Below are positions 60,170 through 64,000 of a DNA stretch of 64,000 nucleotides, one piece after another. The notes under the pieces are model-generated. The model saw nothing but the letters and a program-made list of their open reading frames with translations, had not been told where the DNA came from and did not search any database. Origin of the DNA: Pseudomonas fildesensis (GTDB taxonomy: Bacteria; Pseudomonadota; Gammaproteobacteria; Pseudomonadales; Pseudomonadaceae). The stretch spans positions 124,001 through 188,000 of the forward strand of contig NZ_LFMW01000005.1 of the NCBI RefSeq assembly GCF_001050345.1. Direction: 5' to 3'. A program made the position numbers and the translations under genes. Numbering within the stretch: the stretch's first letter is position 1; each line of letters opens with the position of its first letter.

Positions 60170-61137
60170 GCTTCTTCAGGCGGCAGATCAAGCAGGCGCC
60201 GTGCCAGCTCGCCGGTCGCACGCACCAGCGCATCGGTAATACCGGGCTCGGACGCCGCGTGGCCCGCCTCGCGGATGACCTGCAGTTCACTGTTCGGCCA
60301 CGCCTGATGCAGCTCCCAGGCATTATCCAGGGGGCAGATCATATCGTAGCGGCCGTGGATGATTACGCCAGGCAGATGGGCGATCTTGTGCATGTCGCGG
60401 ATCAGCTGGTTGGGTTCCAGGAAAGAATTGTTGGTGAAATAGTGGCACTCAATGCGTGCAATCGACAGCGCACGCTGGGGCTCGGCAAAACGCTCGATCA
60501 ACTGCGGGCTCGGGCACAGGCCCAACATACGGCCTTCCCAGGTAGACCAGGCTTTGGCGGCGTGCATCTGGGCGATCTGGTCGTTGCCGGTCAGGCGCTT
60601 GTGGTAGGCAGTGAGCAGGTCGTGACGTTCATCCTGGGGGATCGGCGCCAGGTAGTCCTGCCAGTAATCCGGGAACATCCGGCTGGCGCCTTCCTGATAG
60701 AACCATTTAATGTCCTGCGGGCGCGCCAGGAAGATGCCGCGCACGATCAGGCCATGCACGCGCTCGGGGTGGGTTTGCGCATAGGCCAGGGCCAGGGTGG
60801 AACCCCAGGAGCCGCCGAACAACACCCATTTGTCGATGCCCAGGTGTTCGCGGATGCGCTCAAGGTCGGCGACCAGGTCCCAGGTGGTGTTGTTTTCGAG
60901 GCTGGCGCGGGGGGTGGAGCGACCGCAGCCGCGCTGGTCGAAGGTGACGATGCGGTACAGGTTCGGATCAAAATAGCAGCGGCTGTTGGCGTCGCAACCG
61001 GCGCCAGGGCCACCGTGGATGAATACGACAGGCAAGCCTTCGCGGGAGCCACTTTCATCGACGTACAGCGTGTGGGTTTCATCGACGGCCAGATCGTGCC
61101 GGGCGTAGGGTTTGATCTGCGGGTACCAAGTCTGCAT
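60166..61137 (-). CDS. pip: Prolyl aminopeptidase
   Basis: This 323-residue alpha/beta hydrolase (peptidase family S33) removes N-terminal proline from peptides. It has the oxyanion-hole motif HGGPGAGCD, the nucleophile in [10 protein letters not shown] (about 111-120), a helical cap region, the acid in HGRYDMICP and the His in [10 protein letters not shown]. Length and motifs match bacterial proline iminopeptidase. Cytoplasmic, as no signal peptide is present. It is paired with dtd, a common Pseudomonas arrangement. Confidence 0.95.
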   Translation of the reverse strand: MQTWYPQIKPYARHDLAVDETHTLYVDESGSREGLPVVFIHGGPGAGCDANSRCYFDPNLYRIVTFDQRGCGRSTPRASLENNTTWDLVADLERIREHLGIDKWVLFGGSWGSTLALAYAQTHPERVHGLIVRGIFLARPQDIKWFYQEGASRMFPDYWQDYLAPIPQDERHDLLTAYHKRLTGNDQIAQMHAAKAWSTWEGRMLGLCPSPQLIERFAEPQRALSIARIECHYFTNNSFLEPNQLIRDMHKIAHLPGVIIHGRYDMICPLDNAWELHQAWPNSELQVIREAGHAASEPGITDALVRATGELARRLLDLPPEEA

Positions 61138-61240
61138 TGCGCGCTCCGTAAGGGGTCGGGTTCATCCCTGGGGGGACGTCTATTATTTTGCCGTCTGGCA
61201 TCATAAACCCGAATTGTGCAATGAGCATGCCCTTGAGCAT

Positions 61241-62170
61241 TTAGACCTGTGTCAGCAGTTCGCCATGCAGGTAACGCAGCAGAGCGTCGTACAGCTGATC
61301 GACCTCCGCCACCGCACCCCGCGCCCGTAAACAGCCGTGGATCAAACCTTTACCGGGGTACAGCAGCACGTCAACGCCCCCCGCTTGCAAGCGTTCGGCG
61401 TAAAGCCTGCCGTCGTCGCGTAGCGGGTCGAACTGTGCCACGGCGATGAACGCCTTGGGTAAACCGCTGAAATCCTCGGCCAGCAGTGGCATGGCGTAGG
61501 GCGACGGTTTTCCCGCGCCCAGCAGGTAGAGCGCCAGGTAGCTGTCGGTGTCGGCGGTGCTGAGCAGAGGCGCGTCCATGCAGTCGCGGCGCGATGGCAA
61601 GTCGGCCGGCCCACCCAATCCCGGGTAAATCAGTACTTGGGCGTTCGGCAGCGGTTGCCCGTCGTCCCGCAAGCCCAAACACAACGCCGCCGCCAGATTG
61701 CCGCCCGCGCTGTCACCGGCCACTACTAAACGCTTCAGGTTAATGGCGTGCGGCCCCTCCCCAGCCTGGACCGCCTGCCACACGGCGCGGCAATCGGCGT
61801 AGGCCGCCGGAAACGGATGTTCAGGCGCCAGCCGATAATCAATGGCGATCACCAGTACCTGCAGCGCGGTGGCCAACTCGAAGCAGATGAAGTCATGGGA
61901 ATCCAGCCCACCGACCACCCAGCCACCGCCGTGCATATAAAGGAGGCATGGCCAGCCTTCGGGCGGAGTGGGCGTTGTGGGTAGATAGCTGCGCACACCT
62001 AAGCCGCCCAGGGCAAAGTCCGAGACCTGCAACCCTTCAGGTGGCGGCGCAGTGAAGGTCTGGCACATGCGGTTGTAGCTTTGGCGCAATCCTGCCAGCG
62101 ATGAGTCGGTGCTGGTGAAAGATTCGGTCTTGGCGACGAAGGCTGCTAGCTGCGGGGATATTGGGTACAT
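61241..62170 (-). CDS. Alpha/beta hydrolase of the hormone-sensitive-lipase family
   Basis: This 309-residue cytoplasmic esterase-like protein has the HGGGW oxyanion motif, the nucleophile elbow GDSAGG, the acid in FDPLRDDG and the His in GLIHG. This order defines the bacterial HSL (family IV) esterases. The ATG at 62168-62170 (MYPISPQLAAF) with an AAGGA site is chosen over a TTG two codons upstream. The natural substrate is unknown; short-chain acyl esters are usual for the family. It is bounded upstream by a REPIN and is probably its own transcription unit. Confidence 0.9.
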   Translation of the reverse strand: MYPISPQLAAFVAKTESFTSTDSSLAGLRQSYNRMCQTFTAPPPEGLQVSDFALGGLGVRSYLPTTPTPPEGWPCLLYMHGGGWVVGGLDSHDFICFELATALQVLVIAIDYRLAPEHPFPAAYADCRAVWQAVQAGEGPHAINLKRLVVAGDSAGGNLAAALCLGLRDDGQPLPNAQVLIYPGLGGPADLPSRRDCMDAPLLSTADTDSYLALYLLGAGKPSPYAMPLLAEDFSGLPKAFIAVAQFDPLRDDGRLYAERLQAGGVDVLLYPGKGLIHGCLRARGAVAEVDQLYDALLRYLHGELLTQV

Positions 62171-62201
62171 ACGCAATTATCCTTAATGATGGAGATTCCA
62201 A

Positions 62202-62291
62202 TGTGGGAGGGGGCTTGCTCCCGATTGCGGTGTGTCAGTCACTTAATTAGTTGCCTGAAACGGCGCTATCGGGAGCAAGCCCCCTCCCACA
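62202..62291. repeat. REPIN, TGTGGGAGG family
   Basis: Inverted REP arms (TGTGGGAGGGGGCTTGCTCC and its complement), 90 bases. It lies between the choline-type binding protein and the esterase. Confidence 0.9.
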
Positions 62292-62309
62292 TTGGAATCT
62301 TCGCTTGGC

Positions 62310-63257
62310 TTAGGGTTTTAGGCTGGCTTGTACGGCCGCGACACCATCACCGCCATCAAACGCCGCGACCCCGGCCAGCCAGCGCTGCAAATCCTCAGGG
62401 TGATCGCGCAGCCATTGCTTGGCCACGTCCTGAGGCGACTGGCGCTCCATGATCGGCACCATCAACTGGCTTTCCTGGGCGGCGGTGAAGGTGAGGTTTT
62501 CCAACAATCGGTTGGCGTTGGGGCAGCGCTCGGCAAAGTCCGGTGCGGTGACGGTCGAGACCGTGGCCCGGCCTTCGTCGGCGCCGAACACATCCTCACT
62601 GCCGGTGAGGTAGGCCATTTTCATGTTGATGTTCATCGGGTGCGGGGTCCAACCGACGAAGACCACAAACTCCTTGCGATTCACCGCGCGTTGCACGGCA
62701 GCCAGCATTCCTGCTTCGCCGGAGGCCACCAGCTTGAAACCGCCCAGGCCGAAGTGGTTGGTGTCGATCATTTTCTGGATATCGGTGTTCGCGCCGCTGC
62801 CGGGCTCGATGCCGTAGATCTTGCCGCCCAGTGGGTCCTTGAAGCGAGCGATGTCGGCGAAGGTTTTCAGGCCGGCATCCGCCACGTATTGCGGCACCGC
62901 CAGTGTGGCCTGGGCGTCGGACAGGCTGGGCGTACTGAAGACCCTGACCTGCTTGGCGGCCAGGAACGGCGCGATGTTGTTATCCATCGCCGGTTTCCAG
63001 TAGCCGAGGAAAATATCCAGGCGTTTGTCGCGGATGCCGGCAAAGATGATCTGCTGCACGGCGCTGGTCTGTTTGCTGTCGTAGCCGAGGCCATTGAGCA
63101 GCACGTCGGCCATGCCGGAGGTCGCGACCACGTCGGTCCAACTGACTACGCCCATGCGCACGGTTTTGCAGGAGGCCGGTTCAGCCGCCAGGACTTGCGC
63201 GCTGAGCAATGCGGCGCCGGTGAACATCAACAGGGAACGGTTGAACAGTCTTTTCAT
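62310..63257 (-). CDS. Choline/betaine-type ABC substrate-binding protein (ChoX-like), orphan
   Basis: This 315-residue periplasmic protein of the OpuAC family has a signal peptide ending QVLAA. The four aromatic positions that form the quaternary-ammonium box in ChoX have counterparts: Trp in VSWTDVV (with Asp two residues on), Trp in GYWKPAMD, Tyr in IYGIEPG, and Trp in VGWTPHPMN. The ligand is therefore probably choline or a related quaternary amine, though hut-linked paralogues with other ligands exist. No permease or ATPase lies beside it here; it may supply a distant CbcWV-type or hut-linked transporter. Confidence 0.85.
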   Translation of the reverse strand: MKRLFNRSLLMFTGAALLSAQVLAAEPASCKTVRMGVVSWTDVVATSGMADVLLNGLGYDSKQTSAVQQIIFAGIRDKRLDIFLGYWKPAMDNNIAPFLAAKQVRVFSTPSLSDAQATLAVPQYVADAGLKTFADIARFKDPLGGKIYGIEPGSGANTDIQKMIDTNHFGLGGFKLVASGEAGMLAAVQRAVNRKEFVVFVGWTPHPMNINMKMAYLTGSEDVFGADEGRATVSTVTAPDFAERCPNANRLLENLTFTAAQESQLMVPIMERQSPQDVAKQWLRDHPEDLQRWLAGVAAFDGGDGVAAVQASLKP

Positions 63258-63394
63258 GAAAGAGGTCTCACTCGGCAGCTTTTATTGTGGGGGGTGGCGT
63301 CTGACGCGCCGTACCCACAACCTTACCCAGCGGGATCTCGATTAACACGACCTGTGGCGACCGGCAGTTGCACTGGGGCGACCGTGAGGCCGCC

Positions 63395-63477
63395 ATCGGG
63401 GGCAAGCCCCCTCCCACATTCGACCGCGTTTCGTCAGGATGAACGCGGCCCTATGTGGGAGGGGGCTTGCTCCCGAT
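63395..63477. repeat. Two REP arms of the TGTGGGAGG family in inverted (tail-facing) order
   Basis: Here the CCCTCCCACA arm comes first (63395-63418) and the TGTGGGAGG arm second (63454-63477), the opposite of the five other copies. The pair is thus turned inside out or consists of halves of two elements. Confidence 0.8.
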
Positions 63478-63500
63478 AACTATTTCAGCAACGCCGCAAA

Positions 63501-64000
63501 TCATCGGTAATGCGCTTGCCCCCAAGACAAAAGCCCTTCCAGCAATTGCTTCAACACCACCCGCGTCGGCTCGGCCAAATCCTTGCGATAACGGAACGGC
63601 TCGAACTCTTCCATATACGCGCTCTGGCACAACTCCAACTGCACGGCGTGGATATCCTGAGCCGGGTTGCCGTAATGCCGGGTGATATGGCCGCCCTTGA
63701 AGCGCCCGTTGAGGACGTGGGTGTACTGCGGATGACTGGCGCAGATGGCTTCCAGTTGGCTGGCCAGCTCAGGGTCGCAAGCGGCGCCGTTGAAGGTGCC
63801 GAGGTTGAAGTCCGGCAGTTTGCCGTCGAACAGGTGCGGGATCACCGAGCGAATCGAGTGTGCATCAAACAGCAGCGCATAACCGAACTCGGCCTTGAGC
63901 CGCGCCAGCTCCTCTTGCAGCGTGCGGTGGTATGGGCCCCAGACTTTTTGCAGGTAACTGGCGCGCTCTGCCTCGCTCGGCTCCAGCCCTTCCCGGAACA
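63501..64000 (-). CDS. hutG: N-formylglutamate amidohydrolase, N-terminus cut by window end
   Basis: The C-terminal 165 residues of a histidine-degradation enzyme that hydrolyses N-formylglutamate to formate and glutamate. Landmarks are GYALLFDAHSIRSVIPHLFDGKLPDFNLG, CDPELASQLE and the GGHITRHYGNP motif, which includes likely metal or substrate ligands. It ends WGQAHYR. The start lies beyond the window. The hut operon probably continues to the right. Confidence 0.92.
   Translation of the reverse strand, partial: FREGLEPSEAERASYLQKVWGPYHRTLQEELARLKAEFGYALLFDAHSIRSVIPHLFDGKLPDFNLGTFNGAACDPELASQLEAICASHPQYTHVLNGRFKGGHITRHYGNPAQDIHAVQLELCQSAYMEEFEPFRYRKDLAEPTRVVLKQLLEGLLSWGQAHYR

Overview
The window looks like chromosome from a Pseudomonas of the fluorescens group. 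The basis is high-GC coding with strong third-position GC bias, a class II (medium-chain) PHA synthase cluster, the block pilMNOPQ-aroK-aroB-damX-gltBD, and ten REP/REPIN-type palindromes typical of that group. I saw no rRNA, tRNA, CRISPR array, transposase or integrase. Almost all of the window is ordinary core genome; the exceptions are described below.

Layout. (1) 1-12758, minus strand: a type IV pilus assembly block (pilM, pilN, fused pilO-pilP, pilQ) reads into aroK, aroB, a DamX-like SPOR ATPase, gltB and gltD (cut by the window start). The pilus block is reduced: PilM has lost its middle, PilO and PilP are one protein, and PilQ has no room for AMIN domains. (2) 12977-25952: ponA (PBP1A), maeB, a secreted nuclease, rpmE, priA, argS, an FtsN-like SPOR protein, hslV, hslU and a DUF971 protein. 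(3) 26070-40785: the mcl-PHA locus phaC1-phaZ-phaC2-phaD on plus and phaI-phaF on minus, followed by a small PHA-granule-region protein. Between phaD and phaF lies about 7.6 kb that does not belong to PHA metabolism: an orphan RcsB-like response regulator and a chaperone-usher fimbrial operon (pilin, two chaperones, usher, two-domain tip adhesin, minor pilin). (4) 40930-46922: ubiE-ubiJ-ubiB, hisI-hisE, tatA-tatB-tatC and rsmE, mostly overlapping or closely spaced on plus. (5) 47172-51139: two tandem methyl-accepting chemotaxis proteins with helical-bimodular-type sensor regions. (6) 51324-54979, minus: a polar amino acid ABC importer with two paralogous binding proteins. (7) 55166-64000, minus: opgG-opgH (osmoregulated periplasmic glucans), pip-dtd, an HSL-type esterase, a choline-type binding protein and the C-terminal part of hutG.

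How the genes work together: glutamate synthase supplies glutamate; aroK and aroB feed chorismate; phaC1/C2 make and phaZ degrades PHA granules coated by PhaF/PhaI; UbiE/J/B make ubiquinone; TatABC exports folded proteins. The most interesting new material is the fimbrial insert. Its regulator carries an RcsB-type recognition helix, and two close matches to the enterobacterial RcsB box lie in the AT-rich divergent region beside it. This looks like a self-contained regulator-plus-operator-plus-fimbria module placed inside the PHA locus. Other points worth attention are the remodelled pilMNOPQ operon, a GG-N10-GC sigma-54-type promoter before phaC1, and an rpmE terminator embedded in the signal-peptide codons of the next gene.
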